Source: JAWLGW01 sp964569055 (lineage in GTDB: Bacteria > Planctomycetota > J058). Taken from it: a DNA stretch of 13,189 bases. The stretch is taken from the NCBI GenBank assembly GCA_964569055.1, contig CAZMSZ010000202.1, forward strand, positions 1 to 13,189. Reading direction: 5' to 3'. Position numbers and translations under genes: made by a program. Below, one piece after another: positions 1 through 8,111 of this stretch. Every line of letters begins with the position of its first letter. The stretch's first letter is position 1. Below the pieces are notes generated by a model, which was given only the letters and a program-made list of their open reading frames with translations, was not told where the DNA came from and ran no database searches.

Positions 1-1
1 C

Positions 2-184
2 CGCTACCTCGAGCGCGTCCCCGGCTGCTTCTTCTTCGTAGGCGCCCGCGACGAGGCGAACGGCAAGGTCCACCCCCATCACTCCCCCCTATTCGACATC
101 GACGAGCGCGCCCTGGAGATCTCGGCCCGCTTGCTCGAGGAGTGCGCGCGCCGCTTCCTATCCCCAAACCCACGTTTGGGGTAG
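2..184 (+). CDS. M20-family amidohydrolase, C-terminal fragment (5' end outside window)
   Basis: The last 60 codons of a gene that enters from the left edge, ending at TAG 182-184. The translated tail contains FFFVGARDE followed by HPHHSPLFDIDERAL, the C-terminal signature of M20 amidohydrolases of the hippurate hydrolase / N-acyl amino acid deacylase type. In that family the last His of the HH pair is a metal ligand, and FDIDE-AL leads into the final helix. Such enzymes hydrolyse the amide bond of N-acylated amino acids or related compounds with a two-metal centre; the substrate cannot be told from this fragment. The last codons lie inside a strong inverted repeat (158-184). It belongs to a different M20 branch from the LysK-type hydrolase at 6921-7985. 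The family call is fairly secure from the motif, the exact function is not. Confidence 0.8.
   Translation, partial: RYLERVPGCFFFVGARDEANGKVHPHHSPLFDIDERALEISARLLEECARRFLSPNPRLG
158..184. repeat. Strong inverted repeat at the amidohydrolase stop; terminator-like or REP-like hairpin
   Basis: CCCCAAAC (162-169), loop CCAC (170-173) and GTTTGGGG (174-181) form a perfect 8-bp stem. It is extended by CTA (158-160) pairing with TAG (182-184) across a single bulged T at 161. The right arm includes the stop codon of the upstream gene. No T-run follows, so a classical Rho-independent terminator is not supported. A hairpin this AT-containing is unusual for the surrounding composition. It sits on the downstream side of a Y1-transposase-like gene, whose relatives act on REP hairpins, so a REP-like role is possible but is inference. 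Confidence 0.5.
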
Positions 185-321
185 CGGCGTGGGGCTGGAC
201 GTGGGCTATCGGGCTGGCGAGCTGGCGGTCGAAGGGGGCGGCGGCGCGGCGTGCGTACGTGGGGGCACGCTCGGGCTGCGCTGGGCGCAGGCCGAGCTTC
301 GCTGGCGCCGGGCACGTGTTC

Positions 322-340
322 GCGGCGGCCGGCTCGCCGC
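322..340 (-). terminator. Possible hairpin immediately after the transposase-like stop
   Basis: GCGGCG (322-327) and CGCCGC (335-340) form a 6-bp stem with a 7-base loop, directly abutting the stop codon (341-343) of the minus-strand gene. There is no T-run. In DNA this GC-rich, short G/C stems arise easily by chance, so this is a weak call. Confidence 0.2.
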
Positions 341-1444
341 TCAGCGCGGGGGGGCGCGCTCGCACTGCGCGCCGTGGAAACGAACCATCCAGTAGGTGCC
401 GTAGGGGAACTTCGCGTCGCGCTCGCCGGCGCACCAGCGGCGCAGGGCACAGTGGACGCGGAAGCGGAAGTCGACCAGGCCGTCGAGGAGCTCGACCCGC
501 AGCTTGGGGTCCTTGCAGGCGATCCTCGGGTTGCGCGCGAAGGACGGGGACGTCTCGTCGGGGCAGTCGCGCGCGTCCTGCGCCTTGATCTTGGCCATGC
601 CCTTGAAGCTCGTCAGCCCCTCCTCCTCGCGCTCGGCCATGACCTTGGCCAGGTAGGCGTCGAGGCGGCGGCGGAAGTGGGCGCGGACCTCCTCCTGGCT
701 CATGCGCTCGTAGCCGGGCGGGGGGGTGATCGTGAGCTTCACCTCCTTGGGCAACGTGCTGCGCTGACGCACGGGGCGAGGCGCGCGCTGCTTGTCCTTC
801 CGGCGACGTCGGCGGCGCCGGCTCGGGTCGCGGGCGCGGTCGCGCGCGTTGAGGCGGCGCTGCGCCTCCTGGCGCAGGCGGCGGAGGCGGCGGCGCCGCT
901 CCTCGCGGGCCGGGCCGTAGGTGGGCTCACTGCCCTTGGGCGCGCACCTACCGAAGAAGGCGCCCTCGGGCCTGGGGATCACCAGCGTCTTGCCGAAGTC
1001 CTCGGGCAGGAACCTCACCCCCTCCCAGGCCTCGGGCGTCGGCACCAGCCCGTCCTTCACCACTTGCGCCCACACGTAGCAGAGCTGCTCCTCCTGATCG
1101 GGCAGGGTGTGGACCTCGGTGTTGCCGTAGGAGCCCGGCTTGGACCAGAGGTTCTCGCTCCGGTCGTAGTGGGCGTTGAGGGCTCTCGCCACGTTCTCGT
1201 TGAGGTCGTGCTCGAAGTCGGAGAGGCTGGAGCGGCCCTCCGCGTCGGTGACGCCGAGGTGGTAATGCGTGCTCTCGAACGTCGCCGCGTGGATCGCGAT
1301 CCCGTGGCGCTCCTGGGCCAGACCCAGGCAGTACAGCACCACCTGGTTCACGAACGGGCTCGGGTTCAAGAACAGGGTGCGCGAGCGCGTGCGGCGGCAG
1401 ACGGTGTGGCTCTGGCGCGGCACGAGGCGGCGGGGGTCGGTCAT
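341..1444 (-). CDS. Y1/HUH transposase-like protein (REP-associated tyrosine transposase relative)
   Basis: A 367-residue protein if started at the ATG at 1442-1444 (MTDPRR); an in-frame ATG at 1615 would add 57 Arg-rich residues that look non-coding. Residues 10-140 resemble the Y1 transposase fold. There is an RRTRSRTLFL strand near the start and a His-hydrophobic-His motif (H60-Y61-H62 in ESTHYHLGV), which would be the HUH metal site. Further on, LCYVWAQVVKDGLV (121-134) occupies the place of the catalytic helix, making Y123 the likely nucleophile. Residues 180-225 are a strongly Arg-rich linker. The C-terminal part (240-367), with the block NPRIACKD and an end containing FPYGTYWMVRFHG, matches my recollection of a long-tailed Y1 family in myxobacteria and planctomycetes. 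Family members nick and join single-stranded DNA or process REP hairpins. No transposon ends or target duplications were found, so it may be a domesticated single gene. Inverted repeats lie on both sides. Confidence 0.7.
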   Translation of the reverse strand: MTDPRRLVPRQSHTVCRRTRSRTLFLNPSPFVNQVVLYCLGLAQERHGIAIHAATFESTHYHLGVTDAEGRSSLSDFEHDLNENVARALNAHYDRSENLWSKPGSYGNTEVHTLPDQEEQLCYVWAQVVKDGLVPTPEAWEGVRFLPEDFGKTLVIPRPEGAFFGRCAPKGSEPTYGPAREERRRRLRRLRQEAQRRLNARDRARDPSRRRRRRRKDKQRAPRPVRQRSTLPKEVKLTITPPPGYERMSQEEVRAHFRRRLDAYLAKVMAEREEEGLTSFKGMAKIKAQDARDCPDETSPSFARNPRIACKDPKLRVELLDGLVDFRFRVHCALRRWCAGERDAKFPYGTYWMVRFHGAQCERAPPR

Positions 1445-1505
1445 GGCGTGGCCCGTGGCAAGCGGGAGGCCGCTGTCCCGGAGTCGCCATGGGTCAGTTA
1501 GGCGT

Positions 1506-1544
1506 CCGTTCGTTCCGACGGTGAGGCGTTGCCGAAACGAACGG
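1506..1544. repeat. Imperfect 12-bp inverted repeat upstream of the transposase-like gene
   Basis: CCGTTCGTTCCG (1506-1517) and CGAAACGAACGG (1533-1544) pair at 11 of 12 positions around a 15-base spacer. The single mismatch is C1515/A1535. It lies about 60 bases upstream of the ATG of the minus-strand transposase-like gene, in a 195-base region with no credible gene. It could be an operator for that gene, a substrate for its product, or a terminator remnant for the membrane hydrolase transcript reading in from the right. Its sequence differs from the repeat at 158-184. Confidence 0.4.
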
Positions 1545-1639
1545 GCAATTCTTGCTCGCCGGCGCAGTGGGAGAGAGACGAGGGCTGCGGTGTGGGCTCG
1601 GCGTCGCGGCAGCACCGGCTCGCGCCGCGGGGCTCGCCG

Positions 1640-2671
1640 TCAGTTGCTTGCCATGGGCATGCCCGCGGCGGGGCGACGTGGCGGCGCCGTCATGAACCAG
1701 GCGCCGCCGAGGACCAGCGCCCACAGCAGGAGCTGGCTGCCGCGCGCGAGCTGGTGCACCTCGTAGCGGCCGCTCTCGAGGTCCACCGCCACGTAGATCG
1801 GGCGGCGGTCGCGGTCGATCGTGGCGAACTGCGCGTCCCAGTAGACGACGCTCCCCGACTCCACCGCCGCGATCGGGACGCGCAGGCGGTCGAGCGGGAC
1901 CTCGGGCGGCGGCGTGAACGGCGCGCGCCAGGGCTCGCCGTCGGGGCCGGCCATTCGCGGGAGGCGCTGGATCAGCTCGGGCGGGCGGAGGGGGCCGACC
2001 TGGTAGTGGGCCACGTGCTCACCCTCGCGCACCAGCGCGTCGCTCGTGTGCGGGAACGTCCAGCGCGGCACCGCCAGGGCGGCCGGGCCGCCGGGCGCGT
2101 GCGCCGCGCCCCAGGCGGCGAGCGCGTGGGTGGCCAGGAGGAGCGCGCCCAGGCCGCCCAGCCCGCCGCGCGCCGCGCGCCTGCCAGCCGCCGCGTCGCG
2201 CCGACCGCGGAGGCCGGCCCACATCGCCAGGGCCACGGTCAGCGCGAGCAGCCAGGGCGCCACGATCGGCAGGCCGTCGCTCGCCGCCAGCCAGCCCGAG
2301 AACGGCCACAGGAGCGCCGTCCCGAACGGGGTCGCCACGTCGAGCAAGAGGTGCGTCCCGAGCGCGGCGGCGCTCACCGCGAGCGCGCGGCGCGGCGTGA
2401 GGCCGGTCGCCTCCTTCGCGGAGCCACGCCTGGCCACCGCCGCCGCCGCCAGCGCCAGCGCGCCCACGCCCAGGAGCGAGTGGGTGAACGTGCGGTGGTG
2501 CACCAGGTACAGCTCGGCCGACAGCACCTCGAGCACGTGGTCGGCGTCGGGCAGGAGCGCCGCCACCGCGCCCAGGCGGCTCAGGCGGCGCGCGAGCGCG
2601 GGGTCGGCGCCGGCCGGCGCGAGCGCCCGCCCGGTCAGGGCGCCGACGGCGGCGTGGGTGGCGAAGTCCAA
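1640..2671 (-). CDS. Membrane-associated metal-dependent hydrolase, YdjM/DUF457 family
   Basis: A 343-residue protein starting at TTG (2669-2671). The start is chosen because MDFATHAAVG is the usual family N-terminus and GGAGGT sits just upstream. The conserved metal-ligand pattern is complete: H6 in DFATH, LLPDADH (D42, D44, H45), HHRTFTHS (H59, H64) and GTHLLLDVATPFG (H107, D111). Family members are inner-membrane proteins annotated as putative metal-dependent hydrolases; E. coli YdjM is the namesake and is LexA-regulated. Hydrophobic stretches around 95-115, 136-155, 168-190 and 312-330 are likely membrane segments. The soluble stretch around 195-305 would be one large loop, with VYWDAQFATIDRDRRPIYVAVDLESG near its end. 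The physiological substrate is unknown. It is divergent from the lysW operon across 139 bases. No LexA-type site was recognised. Confidence 0.82.
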   Translation of the reverse strand: MDFATHAAVGALTGRALAPAGADPALARRLSRLGAVAALLPDADHVLEVLSAELYLVHHRTFTHSLLGVGALALAAAAVARRGSAKEATGLTPRRALAVSAAALGTHLLLDVATPFGTALLWPFSGWLAASDGLPIVAPWLLALTVALAMWAGLRGRRDAAAGRRAARGGLGGLGALLLATHALAAWGAAHAPGGPAALAVPRWTFPHTSDALVREGEHVAHYQVGPLRPPELIQRLPRMAGPDGEPWRAPFTPPPEVPLDRLRVPIAAVESGSVVYWDAQFATIDRDRRPIYVAVDLESGRYEVHQLARGSQLLLWALVLGGAWFMTAPPRRPAAGMPMASN

Positions 2672-2711
2672 GGGACCTCCGGGCGGCGGCGCCGCGCGCC
2701 GGCTCAGGATA
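2672..2711 (-). promoter_or_regulatory. Candidate -10 element and ribosome binding site of the membrane hydrolase gene
   Basis: On the minus strand TATCCT (2706-2711) resembles a -10 box. GGAGGT (2675-2680) lies 3 bases before the TTG start and supports that start choice. The leader holds the 14-mer GCCCGGAGGTCCCT (2671-2684), which is repeated exactly in front of the exported protein gene at 10542. No clear -35 box is seen. Confidence 0.4.
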
Positions 2712-2770
2712 CGACCGCAGCGCCGTCGCGCCGGAGCGCCGGCGCGCCGTCGCGTGCCTCGTCGCCCTCA

Positions 2771-2808
2771 GGCCGTAGAATGCCCGGCCTTTCAACCTCC
2801 GGGAGGAG
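2771..2808 (+). promoter_or_regulatory. lysW operon promoter -10 (TAGAAT) and ribosome binding site
   Basis: TAGAAT (2776-2781) sits in GGCCGTAGAAT (2771-2781), an 11-mer that recurs exactly ahead of the CNNM gene. The Shine-Dalgarno GGGAGGAG (2801-2808) precedes the ATG at 2811. No convincing TTGACA-like -35 lies 16-18 bases upstream. No riboswitch-sized leader is present: only about 20-25 bases separate the probable transcription start from the start codon. Confidence 0.5.
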
Positions 2809-2810
2809 TC

Positions 2811-2981
2811 ATGCCCAAGGGGAGCTGCCCCGAGTGCGAGGGCGAGGTCGGCGTCGGCGACGACGTGATGGCGGGTGAGATCGTCCAGTGCCCCGACTGC
2901 GGGGTCGATCTGGAGGTGGTGAGCGCCAAGCCCCTCGAGCTGGCGCGCGCCCCCGAAGAGGAAGAGGACTGGGGCGAGTAA
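2811..2981 (+). CDS. lysW: LysW amino-group carrier protein
   Basis: A 56-residue, strongly acidic protein. The N-terminal half has two Cys pairs, CPEC (C6, C9) and CPDC (C27, C30), which form the zinc-binding fold of LysW. The protein ends in EEEEDWGE, the hallmark EDWGE tail whose terminal Glu is the attachment point. In the known pathway the gamma-carboxyl of this Glu forms an isopeptide with the amino group of 2-aminoadipate (or glutamate), so that intermediates ride on the carrier in the cytoplasm. The acidic surface is known to dock onto basic patches of LysX, LysZ, LysY, LysJ and LysK. It is the first gene of the operon. Its TAA overlaps the lysX ATG by one base (TAATG), and its GAA/GAG tail codons (2955-2968) can double as the lysX ribosome binding site. 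Identification is very secure from the tail plus context. Confidence 0.96.
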   Translation: MPKGSCPECEGEVGVGDDVMAGEIVQCPDCGVDLEVVSAKPLELARAPEEEEDWGE

Positions 2982-3844
2982 TGCGCGTCGGCCTGTTGAT
3001 CTCGCGCGTCCGCGTGGAGGAGAAGCTCCTGATCAAGGAGCTCGACCGCCGCGGCGTCGCCTACGACCTGATCGACGACCGTAAGCTGGTGCTCGACCTC
3101 TCCCGGCCGAGCCTCACCGAGTACGACGTCATCGTCGAGCGCTGCATCAACCACAGCCGCGCGCTGTTCGCGCTCAAGATCCTCGAGGACTGGGGGATCC
3201 GCTGCGTGAACCGCTACCACGTGGCGGACGTCTGCGGCAACAAGCTGCTCACCAGCTCGGCGCTCGGCAAGGCCAAGGTCCCCCAGCCGCGCTGCAAGAT
3301 CGCGTTCACGCCCGAGTCCGCGGTCGAGGGCATGGAGGAGATCGGCTACCCCGTGGTGCTCAAGCCGGGCGTCGGCTCGTGGGGGCGCCTGCTCTCCAAG
3401 ATCAACGATCGCGAGGCGGCCGAGACGGTGCTCGAGCACAAGGAGCTGCTCGGGAGCTACCACCACTCGATCTTCTACATGCAGGAGTTCATTCGCAAGC
3501 CGCTGCGCGACATCCGCGGCTTCGTGGTCGGCGACGAGACGGTGGCCGCGATCTACCGCAACTCGGAGCACTGGATCACCAACACCGCCCGGGGCGCCAA
3601 GGCGAGCAACTGCCCGATCACGCCCGAGCTGAACGACCTGTGCGTGCGCGCCGCCAAGGCCGTCGGCGGGGGGGTGGTGGCGGTCGACGTGCTCGAGGAC
3701 CCCGAGCGCGGGCTCCTCGTGAACGAGGTCAACTACACCATGGAGTTCCGCAACTCGATCGCCCCGACCGGGGTCGACATTCCCGCCAAGGTGGTCGACT
3801 ACGTGCTCGGCGTCGGGCGGGGCGACATCGTCCAGGACTCCTGA
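2981..3844 (+). CDS. lysX: [LysW]-2-aminoadipate (or glutamate) ligase, ATP-grasp
   Basis: A 287-residue cytoplasmic RimK-like ATP-grasp ligase that joins the amino group of 2-aminoadipate to the C-terminal Glu of LysW using ATP; ArgX homologues use glutamate. The N-terminal domain (1-90) leads to NRYHVADVCGNKLLTS. The ATP-binding lysine is K128 in VVLKPGVGSWGRL. MQEFI (167-171) and DIRGFVVG (177-184) follow. HWITNTARG (197-205) is a family signature near the acceptor site, and NEVNYTMEFRN (248-258) carries the metal ligands E249 and N251. The order and length match Thermus-type LysX. Residue 206 is Ala where I expect a second Gly (ARGG). The start overlaps the lysW stop. The Lys versus Arg choice cannot be fixed by eye; the aminoadipate assignment leans on resemblance to the Thermus enzyme. 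Confidence 0.92.
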   Translation: MRVGLLISRVRVEEKLLIKELDRRGVAYDLIDDRKLVLDLSRPSLTEYDVIVERCINHSRALFALKILEDWGIRCVNRYHVADVCGNKLLTSSALGKAKVPQPRCKIAFTPESAVEGMEEIGYPVVLKPGVGSWGRLLSKINDREAAETVLEHKELLGSYHHSIFYMQEFIRKPLRDIRGFVVGDETVAAIYRNSEHWITNTARGAKASNCPITPELNDLCVRAAKAVGGGVVAVDVLEDPERGLLVNEVNYTMEFRNSIAPTGVDIPAKVVDYVLGVGRGDIVQDS

Positions 3845-3847
3845 GCC

Positions 3848-4888
3848 GTGGGCGAGCGCGCGCGAGTCTCGATCGTGGGCGCCTCCGGCTACGCCGGGGG
3901 CGAGCTCCTGCGCCTGCTCCTCGACCACCCGCAGGTCGAGGTGGCGCAGGTCACCTCCGAGCGGCAGGCGGGCAAGCTCGTCCACGCCGTGCACCCCAAC
4001 CTGCGCGGGCGAACCGACCTCAAGTTCGTCCCGCAGCAGCAGCTCGCGCCGTGCGACGTCCTGTGCCTGGCCCTGCCCCACGGCAAGGCCCAGGGGCGGA
4101 TCGTCCAGTACGCGGAGAAGGCGGCGCGGATCGTCGACCTCTCCGCCGACTTCCGCCTCGGCGACCTCGCGCTCTACGAGACGTGGTACGGCGAGCCGCA
4201 CCAGGCGCCCGCCTGGCAGGACAAGTTCGTGTACGGCCTGCCCGAGACGCGGCGCGAGGCGCTGGCGGGCGCCAGCTACGTGAGCGGGGTGGGCTGCAAC
4301 GCCACCGCCTCGATCCTGGCGCTCCTCCCGCTGGTGCGCGCCGACCTGATCGACCGCGCCCGCCCGGTGGTGGTCGACCTCAAGGTCGGCTCGTCGGAGG
4401 GCGGCAACTCCCCCTCCGAGGGGAGCCACCACCCCGAGCGCAGCGGCGCGGTCCGCTCGTTCGCGCCGGTGCGGCACCGCCACGCCGCCGAGGTGGCGCA
4501 AGAGCTCGGGCTCGAGGCGCACCTCTCGGTGACCTCGATCGAGATGGTCCGCGGCGTCCTCGCCACCGCGCACTGCTTCGCCGCCCGCCCGCTCGAGCTC
4601 AAGGACCTGTGGCGCGCCTACCGCGGGGCCTACGGCAAGGAGCCGTTCGTGCGCCTGGTCCGCGCCGAGACCGGGATCCACCGCTACCCCGAGCCCAAGC
4701 TGCTCGCCGGCAGCAACTACGCCGACGTGGGGTTCGAGTACGACCCCCAGACCGGGCGGCTGGTCTCGCTGTGCGCGATCGACAACCTCGTGAAGGGCGC
4801 CGCCGGGAGCGCGCTTCAGAGCCTGAACATCATGATGGGCTGGGAGGAGACCCTGGGGCTGGGCTTCCCGGGGCTCCACCCGATCTAA
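3848..4888 (+). CDS. lysY: [LysW]-aminoadipate/glutamate semialdehyde dehydrogenase (ArgC-type reductase)
   Basis: A 346-residue NADPH-dependent reductase, started at GTG 3848, three bases after the lysX stop, with AGGA about 10 bases upstream. The dinucleotide-binding loop is GASGYAGGELLRLL (11-24). The catalytic Cys is C150 in GVGCNATAS, and the catalytic His is probably H212 in VRHRHAAE. DLSADFRL (97-104) and the GSSEGGN turn (181-187) are typical of the ArgC/LysY family. It converts the acyl phosphate made by LysZ into the semialdehyde while the substrate stays bound to LysW. The family is shared by acetylglutamate-based arginine synthesis, so assignment to the LysW route rests on its place between lysX and lysZ. 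Length is normal and no defects are seen. Confidence 0.92.
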   Translation: MGERARVSIVGASGYAGGELLRLLLDHPQVEVAQVTSERQAGKLVHAVHPNLRGRTDLKFVPQQQLAPCDVLCLALPHGKAQGRIVQYAEKAARIVDLSADFRLGDLALYETWYGEPHQAPAWQDKFVYGLPETRREALAGASYVSGVGCNATASILALLPLVRADLIDRARPVVVDLKVGSSEGGNSPSEGSHHPERSGAVRSFAPVRHRHAAEVAQELGLEAHLSVTSIEMVRGVLATAHCFAARPLELKDLWRAYRGAYGKEPFVRLVRAETGIHRYPEPKLLAGSNYADVGFEYDPQTGRLVSLCAIDNLVKGAAGSALQSLNIMMGWEETLGLGFPGLHPI

Positions 4889-4906
4889 CCCGCGAGGGGC
4901 ACGAGC

Positions 4907-5715
4907 GTGCTGGTCATCAAGGTCGGCGGGGCCGAGGGGGTGGACTACGACGCGGTGTGCGCGGACCTGGCCGCGCTCGCGCGCGAGGGGCGCCGCTGGG
5001 TGCTCGTCCACGGCGGCTCTCACGAGACGAACGTGGTCGCCGAGAAGCTCGGCCACCCGCCGCAGTTCCTGACCTCCGAGGGCGGCTTCACCTCGCGCAA
5101 GACCGACCGCACCACGCTCGAGATCTTCGAGATGGTCTACTGCGGCAAGCGCAACAAGGGCCTGGTCGAGAAGCTGCAGGCCCTGGGCGTGAACGCGCTC
5201 GGCCTGTCGGGGATCGACGGGCGCCTGCTCGAGGGGCCGCGCAAGAAGACGCTCAAGGCGGTCGACCCGGGCACGGGCAAGCGCATGGTGGTGCGCGACA
5301 CCTACACCGGCACGGTCAAGCGGGTGAACGCGGAGCTGTTGCGGCTCCTCACCGACGCCGGCTACTGGCCGGTGATCTGCCCGCCCGCGATCAGCGACGA
5401 GTCGGAGGCGATCAACGTCGACGGCGACCGCGCCGCCGCCAGGATCGCGGGCGCGCTCGGGGCCGAGACGCTGGTGATCCTCAGCGACGTGCCCGGCGTG
5501 CTGCGCGCGTTCCCCGACCCGGCCTCGCTGATCGAGCGCCTCCCGCGGGGCGAGCTCGAGGCGGCGCGCGAGAAGTACGCGCAGGGGCGCATGAAGATCA
5601 AGCTGCTCGGGGCCGAGGAGGCGCTCGAGGAGGGCGCCAAGCGGGTGATCCTGGGCAACAGCCGCGGCGAGCGCCCCGTGCGCGACGCCCTCGCGGGGAA
5701 GGGGACGGTGATCGA

Positions 5716-5719
<4 letters not shown>
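4907..5719 (+). CDS. lysZ: [LysW]-aminoadipate (or glutamate) kinase
   Basis: A 270-residue amino acid kinase family protein (ArgB relative) that phosphorylates the free side-chain carboxylate of LysW-bound aminoadipate or glutamate. Visible motifs are VIKVGGAEG (3-11, with K5), VHGGS (34-38), FTSRKTDR (61-68, the loop typical of LysZ), AINVDGDRAAA (168-178), LSDVPGVLR (192-200) and GRMKIKL (227-233), whose K230 matches the phosphate-binding Lys. It starts at GTG 4907 with GAGGGG seven bases upstream, 18 bases after the lysY stop. That is the largest gap inside the operon. The stop overlaps the lysJ start (GTGA). The specific LysZ rather than acetylglutamate kinase assignment rests on the SRKTDR loop and operon context. 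Confidence 0.93.
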
Positions 5720-6920
<1,201 letters not shown>

Positions 6921-6924
<4 letters not shown>

Positions 6925-7985
6925 CGCCGAGCGACGAGCAGGCGGCGGAGCTGCTCGAGGCGCTGGTGCGCACGCCCAGCGTCTCGGGCGCCGAGCGCGC
7001 CGCGTCCGAGCTGCTGGTGGCGCGCATGCGCGAGCTCGGCTTCACCCACGCCGAGGTGGACGCGGCGGGCAACGCGGTCGGCCACATGGGCGACGGGCCG
7101 CGGCGGCTGGTCCTGCTCGGGCACATCGACACCGTCCCCGGCGAGGTGCCGGTGCGCCGCGAGGGCGACCTGCTCTACGGGCGCGGCGCCGTCGACGCCA
7201 AGGGGCCGCTGGTCGCCTTCACCTGCGCGGCCGCGCGCGCCGGCGTGCGCGAGGGCTGGACGGTGACCGTGGTCGGCGCGGTCGAGGAGGAGGCCCCGAC
7301 CAGCAAGGGCGCCCGCCACGTGGCGCCGCTGTGGCGCCCCGAGGCCTGCGTGATCGGTGAGCCCAGCGGCTGGGACGCGCTGACCCTCGGCTACAAGGGC
7401 CGCACCCTGGTGCGCTATCACCGCGCGCAGCCCGTCGGTCACTCGGCCGGCCCCGAGCGCGCCGTGGGCGAGCACGGGGTCGAGCTGTGGAACGCGCTGT
7501 TCGCCAGGGGCGAGGCGCTCAACCGCGCCCACGAGCGGGTGGTCGACCAGCTCACCCCCTCGTTGCTCGCGATCCAGACCAGCAGCGACGGGCTCCACGA
7601 GGCGGTCGAGCTGAAGATCTCCTGGCGCACCCCGCCGTGGTTCGAGCTCGAGCCCTGGCTGGCCGCCGCCCGCGAGCTCGCCGCCCCCGGCGAGCTCGAG
7701 CTGCTCGAGTCGGTCCCCGCGCACCGCGACGGCAGCCGCACCCCGCTGGTGCGCGCGTTCCTCCCCGCGATCCGCGCCCAGGGCGGGACCCCGCGCTTCA
7801 AGCAGAAGACCGGCACCTCCGACATGAACGTGGTCGGCCCCGCCTGGGGCTGCCCGATCCTGGCCTACGGCCCGGGCGACTCCACCCTCGACCACACCCC
7901 GCACGAGCACGTAGACCTAAACGAGCTCGCGCGCAGCGTGGCGGTGCTGACCACGGCGATCGAGCGGCTCTGCGCCGCGAGCTGA
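6921..7985 (+). CDS. lysK: [LysW]-lysine/ornithine hydrolase, M20 family
   Basis: A 354-residue zinc or cobalt peptidase-like enzyme that frees lysine (or ornithine) from LysW in the last step and regenerates the carrier. The metal and catalytic pattern is complete: LLGHIDTVPG (65-74, H68 and D70), YGRGAVDAKGP (86-96, bridging D92), VEEEAPTSKGARH (121-133, Glu base and ligand), GEPSGW (146-151, E147), and near the end TSDMNVVG and HTPHEHVD with the last His ligand. The best start is TTG 6921, overlapping the lysJ stop as TTGA. It gives the expected short lead before LLEALVRTPSVSG. Its Shine-Dalgarno (GGAGG, 6915-6919) is unusually close, so coupling to lysJ probably matters. A GTG at 6966 would trim the conserved N-terminus. 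It is the last gene of the operon. Confidence 0.92.
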
Positions 7986-8001
7986 GCGGCCACGCGCCGG
8001 G

Positions 8002-8037
8002 CCGCGCTCGGTGCGACGTCGCGCCCGGCGAGCGTGG
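8002..8037 (+). terminator. Hairpin after lysK, possible operon terminator
   Basis: CCGCGCTCG (8002-8010) pairs with CGAGCGTGG (8029-8037) as nine pairs with one G-T wobble. The loop itself holds the palindrome GCGACGTCGC (8013-8022). It begins 17 bases after the lysK stop. It overlaps a smaller alternative stem, GCGGCC (7986-7991) with GGCCGC (8000-8005). No T-run follows, so if it terminates transcription it is not the classical intrinsic type. Confidence 0.35.
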
Positions 8038-8111
8038 TCGCGGGCCGCCGGACGCTGACCGTGTCCTCGCTCCCCGCGCGAGCGAAACCGGGCCCCCGAG
8101 GGCGCGTTCAC

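Noticed and set aside
185..340. A possible small gene or mobile-element end between the amidohydrolase and the transposase-like gene
   Set aside because: Frames here have unremarkable, Gly/Arg-rich translations without a ribosome binding site. No terminal repeats matching the other side of the gene were found.
1445..1615. A 57-residue N-terminal extension of the transposase-like protein from an ATG at 1615
   Set aside because: The extension is Arg-rich, resembles no family N-terminus and would read through the inverted repeat at 1506-1544. The ATG at 1442-1444 gives the expected start.
2672..2810. A lysine or other riboswitch ahead of lysW
   Set aside because: The intergenic space is 139 bases, shared with a divergent gene. 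The predicted leader is only about 20-25 bases, too short for a riboswitch aptamer.
2792..5056. A 754-codon open frame on the minus strand opposite lysW-lysX-lysY-lysZ
   Set aside because: The translation is low-complexity, rich in His, Asp, Val, Leu, Ala and Arg with no family motifs. It is the expected antisense frame of GC-rich genes whose stops are depleted by codon bias.
7670..7710. Recurrent GAGCTCGAG-type words that look like tandem repeats
   Set aside because: They come from preferred Leu (CTC/CTG) and Glu (GAG) codons in helical Glu-Leu stretches and recur in all genes of the window.
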